A DNA stretch of 53,653 nt from Paraburkholderia unamae (GTDB lineage: Bacteria; Pseudomonadota; Gammaproteobacteria; Burkholderiales; Burkholderiaceae), in NCBI RefSeq assembly GCF_003268775.1, contig NZ_QLSU01000052.1:1-53653 (forward strand), written 5' to 3'. The position numbers and the translations under genes were made by a program. Below the pieces are notes generated by a model. The model was not told the DNA's origin. It was given only the letters and a program-made list of their open reading frames with translations, and made no database searches. The first letter of the stretch is position 1; every line of letters starts with the position of its first letter. Of this stretch, positions 43,236 to 51,827 are shown in pieces.

Positions 43236-43701
43236 AGCCGTCGCCGTCGAGCCTCGACGTCTGCGCTTCGTCCGGCGGCCGTCTCCAGTGCTGGTGGAGC
43301 ACCGCCCGCTCTACAAGATCACGCAACTGCTTCTGGTTCTCCAGATGTCGTCTCGCGGCGGGAAGTCAACGTTGCCGCGCCTGCACCTGTTCAACTGGGC
43401 GTTAAAGAGTACCGATCGGATTCAGAAACTGGTCGACGCCGCGAAGGCCAAGGTACTGAACATGACGGGGTGGGGCTTCGACCCCGCTCTAGCCATCGCC
43501 ATTCGGTTTGCCGTGGCCGAGAACTTGATCGAGACCACCTCAACCGGATACCAATTGACCGAAAAAGGCCGAGCCTTCATTGCCGAAGTCCTCAAGGATA
43601 CCGACGCCTTCACACCCGAGCGCAAGCTTCTGGCGCAGATCGGTAAGGACATCACAGAAGGCATGGTCGAGAAAGTTGCGAAGGGATGGGAGTCGGCATG
43701 A
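43228..43701 (+). CDS. ABC-3C middle component / LmuC-like small protein
   Basis: A 157-residue protein between the effector and the ATPase, overlapping both (8 bp with the former; ATGA with the latter). It contains HRPLYKITQLLLVLQMSSRG, HLFNWALKS, DPALAIAIRFAVAENLIE and YQLTEKGRAFIAEV, i.e. a winged-helix-like fold as reported for middle components of ABC three-component systems. Such proteins connect the zinc-hook ATPase to the effector. Identification rests on size, order and coupling, plus the helical/winged pattern; no catalytic motif is expected. Confidence 0.7.
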   Translation: MTEAVAVEPRRLRFVRRPSPVLVEHRPLYKITQLLLVLQMSSRGGKSTLPRLHLFNWALKSTDRIQKLVDAAKAKVLNMTGWGFDPALAIAIRFAVAENLIETTSTGYQLTEKGRAFIAEVLKDTDAFTPERKLLAQIGKDITEGMVEKVAKGWESA

Positions 43702-45755
43702 AGATCAGGGCCGTAAAACTAAGAATCACCACAGCCCAAGGCGAGTTCGGATTCAAGTTTGAATTCAGCCGTGGCCTAACCGTCATCCGGGGTAGCAACT
43801 CGAGCGGCAAAAGCACGTTCTACAACACCCTCATTTACGGCTTGGGCATGGAAGAGCTAATCGGCGGCAAGGGCGAGAAGGTGCTGCCCTATGCGGTCAA
43901 AGAGTATTTCGTGCAAGGCGATAGCCGCGTCACAGTGGGGAGCTCCGAGGTTCTTGTCGAGCTGGAGAACGCCTCTGGGGGCTGCGTTACGCTGCGCCGG
44001 GCAATTCGCGATTCCGTGCGTCAGTCCAAGTTGATGGAGGTTTTTGAGGGCGCCCATCTCACAGAGGGCGCCGAACTCGGTATGCCGCGGCCAACCTACC
44101 TCTTTGATCCTGGCAGCGCCCAGAAGCAGGAAGGCTATTTCCAGTTCCTCGAAGGGTTCATGGGCTATCAACTGCCACAAGTCCCAGCGACGAATGGCGG
44201 CATGGCCAAGCTGTATCTGCAGACGATCTTCGCCGCGCTCGCGGTGGAGCAGAAGCGCGGGTGGACTGACTACATCGCCAATATCCCCTTCTTCGGGATT
44301 CGCGACGCGCGCATTAGGGTCACCGAGTTCCTGCTGGGTCTGGGAGTGTTCGAGCGACAGGCCAAACGAGCGGCACTTGACGCCGACTCCATAGCGATTG
44401 ACTCTGACTGGCGCAAGGCCTACGACACTCTGCGGCAGGCCGCAGTTGCAAACGGCATCGTCATTGAAGGCCTGTCTGCCACGCCGGTCTCGATGTTCGA
44501 CCCCGCGACCGTCCTGCTCGTGAAGTCGGATGGCAAGACCAAGACCACTTTGCTGGACCAAGTCAGCAAGCTTCGCGCCGAACACAATTCACTGGGAGCG
44601 AAGGCGGAGGCATACGGAAAGGCCTCCGGCGCAGAGGCTCTACAAGAACTCGAGGGTGCCTCATCTGAACTGCAACGGCTCAGCGTGCTGCATGAACGTG
44701 CGACCACGAATCTGACGCTACAGAAAGCTGCGTTGGATGAACTGCGCCTCCTTCTGGTCGAAGCCAGTGAAGACCTGGAGCGGAACAAGACGGCTCTGAA
44801 GCTGCGGAATCTTGGCGCTCAGATGGAGATAGAGGTTGCAACGGACCATTGCCCAACCTGCCATCAAGCAGTCGACGACACGTTGCTGCTCGGCATCGTG
44901 ACGGGTCCGCAGATGGACCTGAACACCAACATCGACTATCTCGACAGCCAGCGAAAGATGCTGCAAAACCAGATCAACGGGGCGGTAGAGGAAATTCGTC
45001 AGTCTGAAATTACCGTCGCAGACGTAGCTGCCCGTTTGGCGGCGACTCATGACTACCGCAACTCGCTACGCGGCGACGTGAGCACCGGTATGGCGGAGTC
45101 TCGCGCCATCGTCCGCCGACAGATTCAGATTGAACTAGAGCTATCGAACTTGCAAGCATTCAACACGCAGGCGGAGGCTCTCATGTTTGCCTTTGGAGAG
45201 ATTGCCGACCGTCTGGCTGCGAACCAAGGTGACAGGCGGGCGCTTCCTAAAGAGACCTACAGCGATGTCGACGTATCCAGAATCTCGCTCTTCGAGAAAA
45301 ACTTCAGAGGCAATGCCAGTTCCTTCGGATATGAGAGTGCAGAGATTGCCGACATCCACATTAGCTTGGACACGCTGACACCCATTCTTTCGGAGCTAGA
45401 GCTGCGCGAGATTCTTCGTCCGAAGGTGCAGACAAGCCTAACTGCGGACTCGAGCGCGAGCGACTTCGTCCGCCTCATCTGGAGCTACTTGCTGGCCCTG
45501 TACCAAACGTCTGCGACCCGCGGGTTCGAAGGGCAGCACCCTGGACTCCTTCTGATGGATGAGCCTGGCCAGCATTCGATGCGTTCAGCCAGTCAGCGCG
45601 CGCTACTTCAACTGCTAATCGCGCAGCCCGGCCTTCAGGCCATCGTTGCCGCATCGTTCGATGAGGACGAGTCGGTGTTTATGACAGCAACAGCTGGACT
45701 GGAGTTTCAGTTGATCCAGTGGGAAGGCAAGGTTATCCGACCCCTAGTCGCATGA
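43698..45755 (+). CDS. Rad50/SMC-like zinc-hook ATPase (LmuB / ABC-3C ATPase)
   Basis: A 685-residue ABC ATPase of the SMC/Rad50 type. Walker A is RGSNSSGKST (residues 31-40), the zinc hook is CPTC at 385-388 (DHCPTCHQ) in the middle of two coiled-coil arms, and Walker B is LLLMDEPGQH at 617-626, with a Q-H after the glutamate. A canonical LSGGQ signature is not obvious. This architecture matches LmuB of Lamassu and the ATPases of ABC-3C systems, which dimerise on foreign DNA ends or structures and release the effector. The ATG overlaps the stop of the middle component. No recognised gene lies between it and the convergent DUF3223 gene at 45801. Confidence 0.85.
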   Translation: MKIRAVKLRITTAQGEFGFKFEFSRGLTVIRGSNSSGKSTFYNTLIYGLGMEELIGGKGEKVLPYAVKEYFVQGDSRVTVGSSEVLVELENASGGCVTLRRAIRDSVRQSKLMEVFEGAHLTEGAELGMPRPTYLFDPGSAQKQEGYFQFLEGFMGYQLPQVPATNGGMAKLYLQTIFAALAVEQKRGWTDYIANIPFFGIRDARIRVTEFLLGLGVFERQAKRAALDADSIAIDSDWRKAYDTLRQAAVANGIVIEGLSATPVSMFDPATVLLVKSDGKTKTTLLDQVSKLRAEHNSLGAKAEAYGKASGAEALQELEGASSELQRLSVLHERATTNLTLQKAALDELRLLLVEASEDLERNKTALKLRNLGAQMEIEVATDHCPTCHQAVDDTLLLGIVTGPQMDLNTNIDYLDSQRKMLQNQINGAVEEIRQSEITVADVAARLAATHDYRNSLRGDVSTGMAESRAIVRRQIQIELELSNLQAFNTQAEALMFAFGEIADRLAANQGDRRALPKETYSDVDVSRISLFEKNFRGNASSFGYESAEIADIHISLDTLTPILSELELREILRPKVQTSLTADSSASDFVRLIWSYLLALYQTSATRGFEGQHPGLLLMDEPGQHSMRSASQRALLQLLIAQPGLQAIVAASFDEDESVFMTATAGLEFQLIQWEGKVIRPLVA

Positions 45756-45800
45756 GCGGAACGATCCATCAAGGCGACCTAGCCGCGTGGGTTCTTGCTG

Positions 45801-46145
45801 TCAGGACGCCTTCTCGCTGGCGACATCGAGCGCCCGCCGAGTGCTAAAGTCGATGCTGGTACCATCGGTGCGCACGACGAAGAAGCATGAGGTGTGGCCA
45901 GGGTGATCTTGATCCCTGCGTCGCTCAAAGTGCGACACGCCTGCCCCCACCTTGCTCGGCCGACCCGCATCCAAGACCGAGTCATACACTTCCAGCAGAG
46001 ACACCAAGTCATTGTGATCTGTCGGGTCAGAAACCCGCGAGCCATCTCGGTATCGGGCAAGCATCTCCTTGAAGTGATCTATGGCATCGCCTTTCTTAGG
46101 CCAGGTACGCCCGTTGGGAAGGGTGATGGTCTTGGCTTTACTCAC
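45801..46145 (-). CDS. DUF3223-domain protein
   Basis: A 114-residue protein matching the DUF3223 pattern: FKEMLARYRDGSRVSDPTDH, LVSLLEVYDSV, KVGAGVSHFERRR, then CFFVVRTDGTSIDFSTRRAL. DUF3223 occurs as a small stand-alone domain in bacteria and phages and as the DCL domain in plants (organelle rRNA processing); the bacterial role is unknown. The start is a GTG at 46145 behind GGAGGAGCC, a strong ribosome-binding site. Convergent with the zinc-hook ATPase gene. Confidence 0.8.
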   Translation of the reverse strand: MSKAKTITLPNGRTWPKKGDAIDHFKEMLARYRDGSRVSDPTDHNDLVSLLEVYDSVLDAGRPSKVGAGVSHFERRRDQDHPGHTSCFFVVRTDGTSIDFSTRRALDVASEKAS

Positions 46146-46239
46146 GGCTCCTCCGCAAAGACTGATCGCTTACCGTATAGCCTATCCACAGGTTTGTCGA
46201 AGGTTAACAGAAACGTCCGATATTGTCCTTCGCTGACAG

Positions 46240-46430
46240 CACTTGATCGCACCGGTCGTTCGGAGGGGGCGATCGGCAATTTTCAGCGGTACCGGCCGCT
46301 TGATTTACAGACCTGCGGAGAGACGAACGGCCGGGGTTGGCCGAGGGCTACCGCCTGAAGTGGTCGGCTGTAGTCGACCCACAAAGGACGGATGCTTTTC
46401 TCCACAGCGGACGCTCGCACCAGCATTGCA
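46240..46430. repeat. Degenerate dispersed intergenic repeat
   Basis: The stretch GGTCGGCTGTAGTCGACCCA (46364-46383) within GAACGGCCGGGG and GGACGGATGC is related to the sequence at 48898-48950 (GTGGGCTGAAGCCGACCCAC, then GCGGAT). The symmetrical GTCGGCTnnAGnCGAC core and the flanking CCGTTCG/CGAACGG words recur in several gaps of this window. No gene is supported in 46146-46430. Confidence 0.5.
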
Positions 46431-46682
46431 TCACTCAAAAATAATGACAGCGGTCAAATGGAGGCTGTGCTGATCATCCTCAATGTAGAGATTTAGCCGG
46501 AATTGCCCGAAGGCGACGGCTACGCGAGCACACTCGTGAACTTCCGCTTCATCGCCAACGGTCTTTGGACGACCGATGAGACGATCCGCCAAGTCGCGGG
46601 TAAGCAAGTGAGCAAGGGGGCGGCGTGAGAGAACAAAGTGCCGGCCCACCGAGTCCTCTTCAGATCTCAAGGACTCTGTCAA
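46431..46682 (-). CDS. Small hypothetical protein coupled to the EndoU-like gene
   Basis: A possible 83-residue protein starting at a TTG that overlaps the stop codon of the EndoU-like gene (TTGA), as seen for McrC here. Its C-terminal half (FGQFRLNLYIEDDQHSLHLT) reads like a beta-rich protein. If the upstream protein is toxic, a coupled small gene would be a candidate partner or immunity protein. Support is weak: no second line of evidence beyond the overlap and composition. Confidence 0.3.
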   Translation of the reverse strand: MTESLRSEEDSVGRHFVLSRRPLAHLLTRDLADRLIGRPKTVGDEAEVHECARVAVAFGQFRLNLYIEDDQHSLHLTAVIIFE

Positions 46683-48664
46683 TCGCCTGAGCCATCTTCG
46701 TCATCGTCCAGAACGGTGGCGGTCGAATCATCGGCATCGTCCCCGTCGGGGACAAGCGTCATCTGCCCCCACTCGTCCTTTCGGTAGATAGCGATGTAGT
46801 CAGGGACACGTCGAGGCGGCGGCACGTGCTCCTTTGGAAGCCGCACAAGCGCTTCCGCGCAAGCAGCCTTCAACTTGGCATAGCCCACCTTGTCAGCGTA
46901 CTTCATGGCCTTGGCCAGCATGACCTGGTGCATCGTCAGGACGTAGTCGCGCTTGTGCTTTTGCCGGTAGAGGGCGTCGTAAGCGTCGGTGCCCTTCTCC
47001 AGGTCCTCCAGCTTGGCCTTGTAGGCCGCAGGATCTTCCAAGACAACGCGCTGGCGCATCATGACCATCATCCGTCCGTAGTCGCGAACGATAGTCAACA
47101 GGTCCTGCTCGGTCGGCGGAACCTGATCGTTCAGATCGTCCAGATCGAGCACGTAAGGCATGAAGAGATCGAAGTCGCGCTCAGCGAACTTGGACATCAG
47201 ATCTCGAGCCAGCCGCCACTGATTGCCGTGGTCGAGGGTATCGCGTGCAAAAGTCAGCCGCTGCTCCTTGCTGAACGCGATCAAGTAGTTCTCGCCCAGA
47301 TTGAAGGCGATGAACTCGAGCAGGTGATCAACGTTGAATTGCAGCTTGGGGCTCTCCTGGCCTTCAGGCGGCTCGGGCTCCCCTTCCTTGCGAAACGGGT
47401 AAAAGGGAAAAAGGTCGAACTCGGTATACAGCGCGGCCCGACACGGCGAGGCGGCGAGCGCTGCAAGCACGTCTCGCAACGCTGTCTTATCAGCGTGGCC
47501 AATCGCCATGGTGATCATGTCCCCGATCAGCGCCTTGAACATCAACGTGTTCAGTCCGCCCGTGTGGACGAGTGCCTGCCCAAGGAAGCGAATCGCCACG
47601 TCCACCGCGCGGCGAGTATCGAACATACCGTCGCACGCGGACAAAACATAGAGGCACTCGCCAACGTTCTCTGTTAACTGAGCGGCATTGAAGAGCTCAG
47701 GCCGCCGATCGAGCTCGTCGATCAAGTGCATGTACATGTCACGTTGAACCCCGAACGGGTCCTTCGCACACGGATAGTCTGCGAGGTAGCGGTCAATGGC
47801 GTCCAAGTCCGCCGGGGTCGCCCGTATGGCCACTTTTCCCAAGGTCTCCGCACGGGCTGCATTGCGCGCGTCGACCGGTGTGGCAAGGCTGCGGTTCCTG
47901 CGCGACTTGATGAACTGCGGCGTGCTCGCCAGCAGCGCATCCCGATCGAACCGATCACCCTGGAAGACTGGCCCGTACTCGGGCCGGAAATCCGCAATGT
48001 CGACGGTTGACTCGGCGAGCAAGAAGCTGATCGAATGGAAGTGCGAATAGGCCTTGCCATTGTTGCCCGTCCAAGGCTGATCCCACGCGGGAAAGGCAGA
48101 CATGATGCGATTGCCGCGCATCTGGACGCGAATTAGCATGGCCTTCAATGGGTCAGTCAGCCTGGCGTAGCCGTACAGCACGCCGTCGGGCTTTTCCGCA
48201 GTAATCGAATCCGAGAGCTCCCGGTCGAGGTTCTTGAGCGCCTCGTCGATCACATCGATGATGTCGTCCTCGGTGAACGTCACCGGAAACAGCGTCTTCC
48301 AGAGATAGCCAGACTTGTAGTAGTTGTCTGGCTGCTGCGTGATCCCGGCAGCCCCTTTGGTGAACAGCCGTCTGGGGATCTTCAGCGTGATGCACCCGTT
48401 CTGAAGCTCCCGCGCGAACCACCAGGCGTCATGGACGCCAAGGCGAAACTCCATCAGGTGAACAACCTTTGGGTGCAGGTCCAGGAATTTCTTCCAGCGG
48501 GCGTAGGTGTGCAGGCCACCCGACAGCACCGTCTCTTGGTACTTGCCGGTCGGGGTCACCACAGGACGAATCGTCGTCTCGCCTGCGACTATGTGGTCAA
48601 ACGATTCTTTGCTGAGCTCGTACTGGCCTTGATCGCCGAAGCGCAACGGGAAGGATTTCGTCAT
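46679..48664 (-). CDS. Large protein with EndoU-like N-terminal domain
   Basis: A 661-residue cytosolic protein. The first 200 residues follow the bacterial EndoU nuclease order: SFDHIVAGE (H24), LSGGLHTYARWKKF (H52), a GCITLKIPR strand, YKSGYLWKTLFPVTFTEDDI (lysines at 117 and 123) and GNRIMSAFPAW. EndoU enzymes are metal-influenced or metal-independent RNases known in bacteria mainly as polymorphic toxin tips; here the domain is at the N-terminus of a protein without secretion signal. The C-terminal 450 residues are helical and unassigned, ending in an acidic tail (DDADDSTATVLDDDEDGSGD). The ATG at 48664 begins the similarity; the frame is open to 48787. Function inferred. Confidence 0.6.
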   Translation of the reverse strand: MTKSFPLRFGDQGQYELSKESFDHIVAGETTIRPVVTPTGKYQETVLSGGLHTYARWKKFLDLHPKVVHLMEFRLGVHDAWWFARELQNGCITLKIPRRLFTKGAAGITQQPDNYYKSGYLWKTLFPVTFTEDDIIDVIDEALKNLDRELSDSITAEKPDGVLYGYARLTDPLKAMLIRVQMRGNRIMSAFPAWDQPWTGNNGKAYSHFHSISFLLAESTVDIADFRPEYGPVFQGDRFDRDALLASTPQFIKSRRNRSLATPVDARNAARAETLGKVAIRATPADLDAIDRYLADYPCAKDPFGVQRDMYMHLIDELDRRPELFNAAQLTENVGECLYVLSACDGMFDTRRAVDVAIRFLGQALVHTGGLNTLMFKALIGDMITMAIGHADKTALRDVLAALAASPCRAALYTEFDLFPFYPFRKEGEPEPPEGQESPKLQFNVDHLLEFIAFNLGENYLIAFSKEQRLTFARDTLDHGNQWRLARDLMSKFAERDFDLFMPYVLDLDDLNDQVPPTEQDLLTIVRDYGRMMVMMRQRVVLEDPAAYKAKLEDLEKGTDAYDALYRQKHKRDYVLTMHQVMLAKAMKYADKVGYAKLKAACAEALVRLPKEHVPPPRRVPDYIAIYRKDEWGQMTLVPDGDDADDSTATVLDDDEDGSGD

Positions 48665-48829
48665 GGATACGCTGGTTGTGTTCGGGAGATTGCCTGAGGG
48701 TATCGACGCCCTACTTCGCTCGCCTGGCTCCACTAAATTGGCGCGCGCGACGAAACTCATTTTCCATGCGTGTTGGCGCCGATTCAAAAATTGAGCGTCC
48801 CAGACGAAGCAGCACTATACGACGCCGGA

Positions 48830-48960
48830 AGGCTTGATTGTTGGCGATTTAGGCACCGACGTCGACCGCACGCTCGTGGCCGACCGCTGCCCGATGCGGT
48901 GGGCTGAAGCCGACCCACAAACTGCGGATCGGAGCCGCAGAGCGAACGGCTGGGCTGTCT
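48830..48960. repeat. Degenerate dispersed intergenic repeat
   Basis: GTGGGCTGAAGCCGACCCAC (48899-48918) followed by GCGGATCGGAGCCGCAGAGC and GAACGGCTGGG. Same family as 46240-46430. The stretch 48665-48980 otherwise has no supported gene. Confidence 0.5.
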
Positions 48961-48980
48961 TGTGAGAAGGCTGGATGAGG

Positions 48981-49289
48981 CTAGATGTGTTCGACTTGGT
49001 TGGGATACCCAGCATCGGCCCAGTTCACCGCGAGCGCGCGCAATTTTTCGCGCTTTACGGCGTAGTCAAAATCGCTGCGAACCATTACGAAGTAGTTGTC
49101 GCCGTTCCAATTCGGATGGGTGGTCGTGTGATGCGTATTAAATTCAAAATCGACCAGCGCTTCCACTTGCGGGGCAAGGTCTCTTTCGGCGCTAGTCGGG
49201 TGCGTGAACACGACAAGCTCGTCGTTGCTTAGGTCTGAAGCGATCTGCGTGTCTGAGGGTGTTTTGTTGTAGAAATTGACCAGTGCCAC
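48981..49289 (-). CDS. Hypothetical protein, possibly immunity-type
   Basis: A 102-residue soluble protein (MALVNFYNKTPSDTQIASDL at the start; NYFVMVRSDFDYAVKREKLR further on). AAAGGTCGAAC precedes the ATG, a good ribosome-binding site, and composition is that of a real small protein, so it is a supported gene. Not recognised. Its size and its place between a possible nuclease gene and a decayed immunity-like gene make an immunity function conceivable, without direct support. Confidence 0.65.
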   Translation of the reverse strand: MALVNFYNKTPSDTQIASDLSNDELVVFTHPTSAERDLAPQVEALVDFEFNTHHTTTHPNWNGDNYFVMVRSDFDYAVKREKLRALAVNWADAGYPNQVEHI

Positions 49290-49349
49290 GGTTCGACCTT
49301 TAACTTGTTTGTTGACGGATCAACATAGCACATCTCCGCTGCGGCAAGT

Positions 49350-49689
49350 TCAGACGACCGCTCCTATCGTGGCAAACGTCCTGTAATTCCAGCCTCGTGC
49401 TCGTGTTAGCCATTGATCGCACATCCTTTGGCGATCTACCAGTTCGATGCTCAGCGCTGCCATGGCCATATACTCCAGCGCGCGCCAGTTCGCATCGTCC
49501 CCCCTTCCTGAAAGAGGCTTCGATGGCATCCAGCGCCAGTTCGAGCTCGTTGTGCGCCAGGAACTCCTCAAATTAGGCGATCTCATCCGCGCACACGCCT
49601 TCGGCAGTTTCCGAGAGGTGGGCTCGCGCCTCGCGAAGATACTCCGAGGTCTTGCTCCACTTCGAGTGGAAAGCGCGATCAGCCAGCAT
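49350..49689 (-). pseudogene. Broken small gene, immunity-protein-like
   Basis: From the ATG at 49689 the minus strand reads MLADRAFHSKWSKTSEYLRE, ARAHLSETAEGVCADEIA, then an in-frame stop (49573-49575), then FEEFLAHNELELALDAIEAS in the same frame. After FRKGG the frame shifts near 49510 and continues as ANWRALEYMAMAALSIELVD, ending at 49350. The phrase EFEEFLxHNELELALD is typical of small bacterial proteins including immunity proteins. One stop plus one frameshift show a decayed gene of about 110 codons. Confidence 0.65.
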
Positions 49690-49956
49690 GCGCGCTCTCT
49701 TTAGGTCGGACTACTGCCCGACGCGGAAGCCCGTAACCGACCCGCTAGAGACACTCAGCTTCCTCGATACTGGCCATTCGCGAAGGGAAGAACAGCGGGC
49801 TATCAGCGGCTGTGTGATGGGTTGAGCTCACCCATGTTCGAGAAAGAATCGGCGATTTCAGGCACCGAGCACAAGTGGTCCCAAGGAATTATCGGTAAGA
49901 ACTTTCTATCCACCGCCGGTTTGCCCGCGGAAGACTGTCGTGGGGGCGCAGCGCGA
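49690..49956. repeat. Gene-free stretch with degenerate repeat
   Basis: AGGTCGGACTACTGCCCGAC and GGAAGCCCGTAACCGACCCG (49703-49745) resemble the dispersed intergenic repeat. No gene is supported. Confidence 0.35.
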
Positions 49957-50613
49957 TCACTTCGTTTGCTTGAATAGAGCATTGCAAGCATCGGTATCCG
50001 CAAAGACGCGCGAATTCTTCGAGACATCCCAAACGCCCGGATACGCATCTTGACTACAGTCGATCTGGCCGTCCGCAGCAACATAGCGTCCATCTGGCGA
50101 AATGATAGAAGAGCCAGCATCGCCGGATGTCGAAAACGCGGCTTTTTTCAGTTGATTGATGCTTTTCCCAACGATGTATGCGCCATCCAGATTTATGAGG
50201 TTTCTCTTGGTGCCGATCTTCGCGACTGTCGCTAGATAAAGCATCGGCTGCGTGCTCACAAAGTCAAGGGATATGTATATTCCTTGGGGAACGTTAATAT
50301 CCGATAAAAATCCAACCCCGTCAGGGATATTCTTAACGTGAAGATTACTGCCCGCTTGACAGTTCTTGAGATCAGACTTTAGTACGTACCCTCGATCCGA
50401 TACCATGATGGACTGACCATCAGTGCTCTGAACTGCGTAGGTTGGCGAAATATCCAGGCTGCAATGTATCTGTTTCCCATCTATCGAGGCATCGACAAAC
50501 TTCCCGCTGGTGGAGAGGCTATCGTCTGCAAAGCTTGTCTGCGTATATGCTGCAGATGCTACAGAAAGGGTAAGAACGGAAATTACTTTAAGATAAAATG
50601 TTTTTTTCAGCAC
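49957..50613 (-). CDS. Secreted hypothetical protein with signal peptide
   Basis: A 218-residue exported protein. Translation from the GTG at 50613 gives a classical signal peptide (LKKTFYLKVISVLTLSVASA, cleavage near TSFA). The mature part has four cysteines (QIHCSLD, KNCQAG, IDCSQDAYPG, DACNALF) that could form two disulfides and is rich in beta-type sequence. An ATG at 50640 is possible but puts an acidic MTENDGITH before the signal. No family recognised; periplasmic location is inferred. GC content is lower than in the metabolic region. Confidence 0.7.
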   Translation of the reverse strand: MLKKTFYLKVISVLTLSVASAAYTQTSFADDSLSTSGKFVDASIDGKQIHCSLDISPTYAVQSTDGQSIMVSDRGYVLKSDLKNCQAGSNLHVKNIPDGVGFLSDINVPQGIYISLDFVSTQPMLYLATVAKIGTKRNLINLDGAYIVGKSINQLKKAAFSTSGDAGSSIISPDGRYVAADGQIDCSQDAYPGVWDVSKNSRVFADTDACNALFKQTK

Positions 50614-50745
50614 GTGTGTAATCCCATCGTTTTCTGTCATCCCATGCGCCGCCATTGATTGCTTTCGTGACGCCTTGCGAAATTGCAAATTCGGCAGTTT
50701 TCTCCGACTCAGTTATCGCTGCTTCCGCTTTGTCTATATCCATCG
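50588..50745 (-). pseudogene. Possible 3' fragment of a gene fused to the 90-bp repeat
   Basis: The minus strand reads MDIDKAEAAITESEKTAEFA, ISQGVTKAINGGAWDDRKRW and stops at 50588, overlapping the start of the secreted protein gene. The segment has protein-like composition, but its upstream side runs directly into the 90-bp repeat at 50743-50832, which supplies an open frame without known meaning. It may be the end of a gene truncated by the repeat. Confidence 0.35.
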
Positions 50746-50832
50746 CGCGGGACAACCGATCCGGTGCCAACCGGAGGGCGCAGAGGCGTGGCTGCGGCAA
50801 GCACATGCCGCGCGAACTGCCGGTGTCGACCC
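50743..50832 (-). repeat. 90-bp repeat, copy B
   Basis: Reverse complement of 27938-28028 with about six differences. Both copies can be read in the frame giving VDTGSSRGxCLxQPRLCALxL, with changes spread over codon positions. The gap 50833-50925 contains no gene. Confidence 0.85.
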
Positions 50833-50925
50833 AAAGCGGCCCTTTCCCCTTTGGCAAAGCAGACGGCCAACTCCTGAATTCGCCAGCGTACACGGCCTTT
50901 CGCACCGGTCCGGTGCAATGATGAG

Positions 50926-51573
50926 TTAGTTAGCATCTTCAGCAAGCGTAGCCGTGATTTTTTCTAAGAATGGCTTAATTCGCCAGTATCCTGTCTTAGC
51001 TTGCTCAAGTTCTACCTCGATCTGCTTTTCTGCTTCAGTCTCGATATGCGCGAGATTGCGCAGTTCATAGATTCGCTTGATATCTTCTGCATAGGCGCCA
51101 TCAATGAAGCCAATACGCACCGCGCAATCAACTTTGTCTTTGAATGGAATGCTATTCCTTGGGGTCTTTGCATCGCGATAGACACAAGTAAACAGATCTT
51201 CTTCGCCGTATTTAATTTTTGTCAAGCCACCAAGAGCACTAACGGGTTTGTAGGCTTTGTGTGTTTGCAGCTTCTTGACTTCGACGTGATCGGCATATTT
51301 ACCCCACAGCAGGTATGAGACTACGGCTTCATAAATCGAAGCGTATTGCATGATCTGAAATTTCACGAATGGATGAATTTCATCTCCGGTTGCAAACAGT
51401 GCTTCCATCAGCTTTGCGAGGTATCTCGCCGAGTAGAACGCACGTCCAAGACGCTTCTTTAGCTCTGGATCTTCCACAAATTGAAACTGGTCTATATGCC
51501 ACTGAAGATCACCAGGGAGATCGCGAATGCAGTACGCATGAATATCATTTCGGAATGACTCGTCTAGTGGCAT
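50926..51573 (-). CDS. Hypothetical protein with HEPN-like RNxxxH motif
   Basis: A 215-residue, largely helical protein. Near the C-terminus it has RIYELRNLAHIETEAE, in which R-N-x-x-H/R..4..H resembles the catalytic motif of HEPN ribonucleases, usually placed at the end of a four-helix bundle, as here. No partner nucleotidyltransferase or MNT gene is adjacent. The ATG at 51573 lacks a strong ribosome-binding site. Intermediate GC content and a setting among foreign genes suggest horizontal acquisition. HEPN assignment is inference from one motif and the helical composition. Confidence 0.6.
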   Translation of the reverse strand: MPLDESFRNDIHAYCIRDLPGDLQWHIDQFQFVEDPELKKRLGRAFYSARYLAKLMEALFATGDEIHPFVKFQIMQYASIYEAVVSYLLWGKYADHVEVKKLQTHKAYKPVSALGGLTKIKYGEEDLFTCVYRDAKTPRNSIPFKDKVDCAVRIGFIDGAYAEDIKRIYELRNLAHIETEAEKQIEVELEQAKTGYWRIKPFLEKITATLAEDAN

Positions 51574-51827
51574 GGCAAGAAAATCCTATTAGCTAAAATT
51601 ATTAAGTACGGAAATAATAAGACGAACAGAAGCTGGGTCCGTTTTGGTGCGTTTTCTTGAGTGATCGTTTCTAGCCGACCCCGGAAGTCCACGCCAGCCG
51701 ATGCACAATGCATCCCACTCGCGCCGTGAACTTCCCAGCACGACCCAATGTGGCCGTTGAGTTATAAGGAAAGCTGCCGTTCAACGTTTGACTGAGTACG
51801 CTGCAAGCGTCATCTGCAACCACTTGT
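51574..51827. repeat. Gene-free stretch with repeat debris
   Basis: AGCCGACCCCGGAAGTCCAC (51673-51692) and CACGACCCAATGTGGCCGTT (51740-51759) recall the dispersed repeats. No gene supported. Confidence 0.3.
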
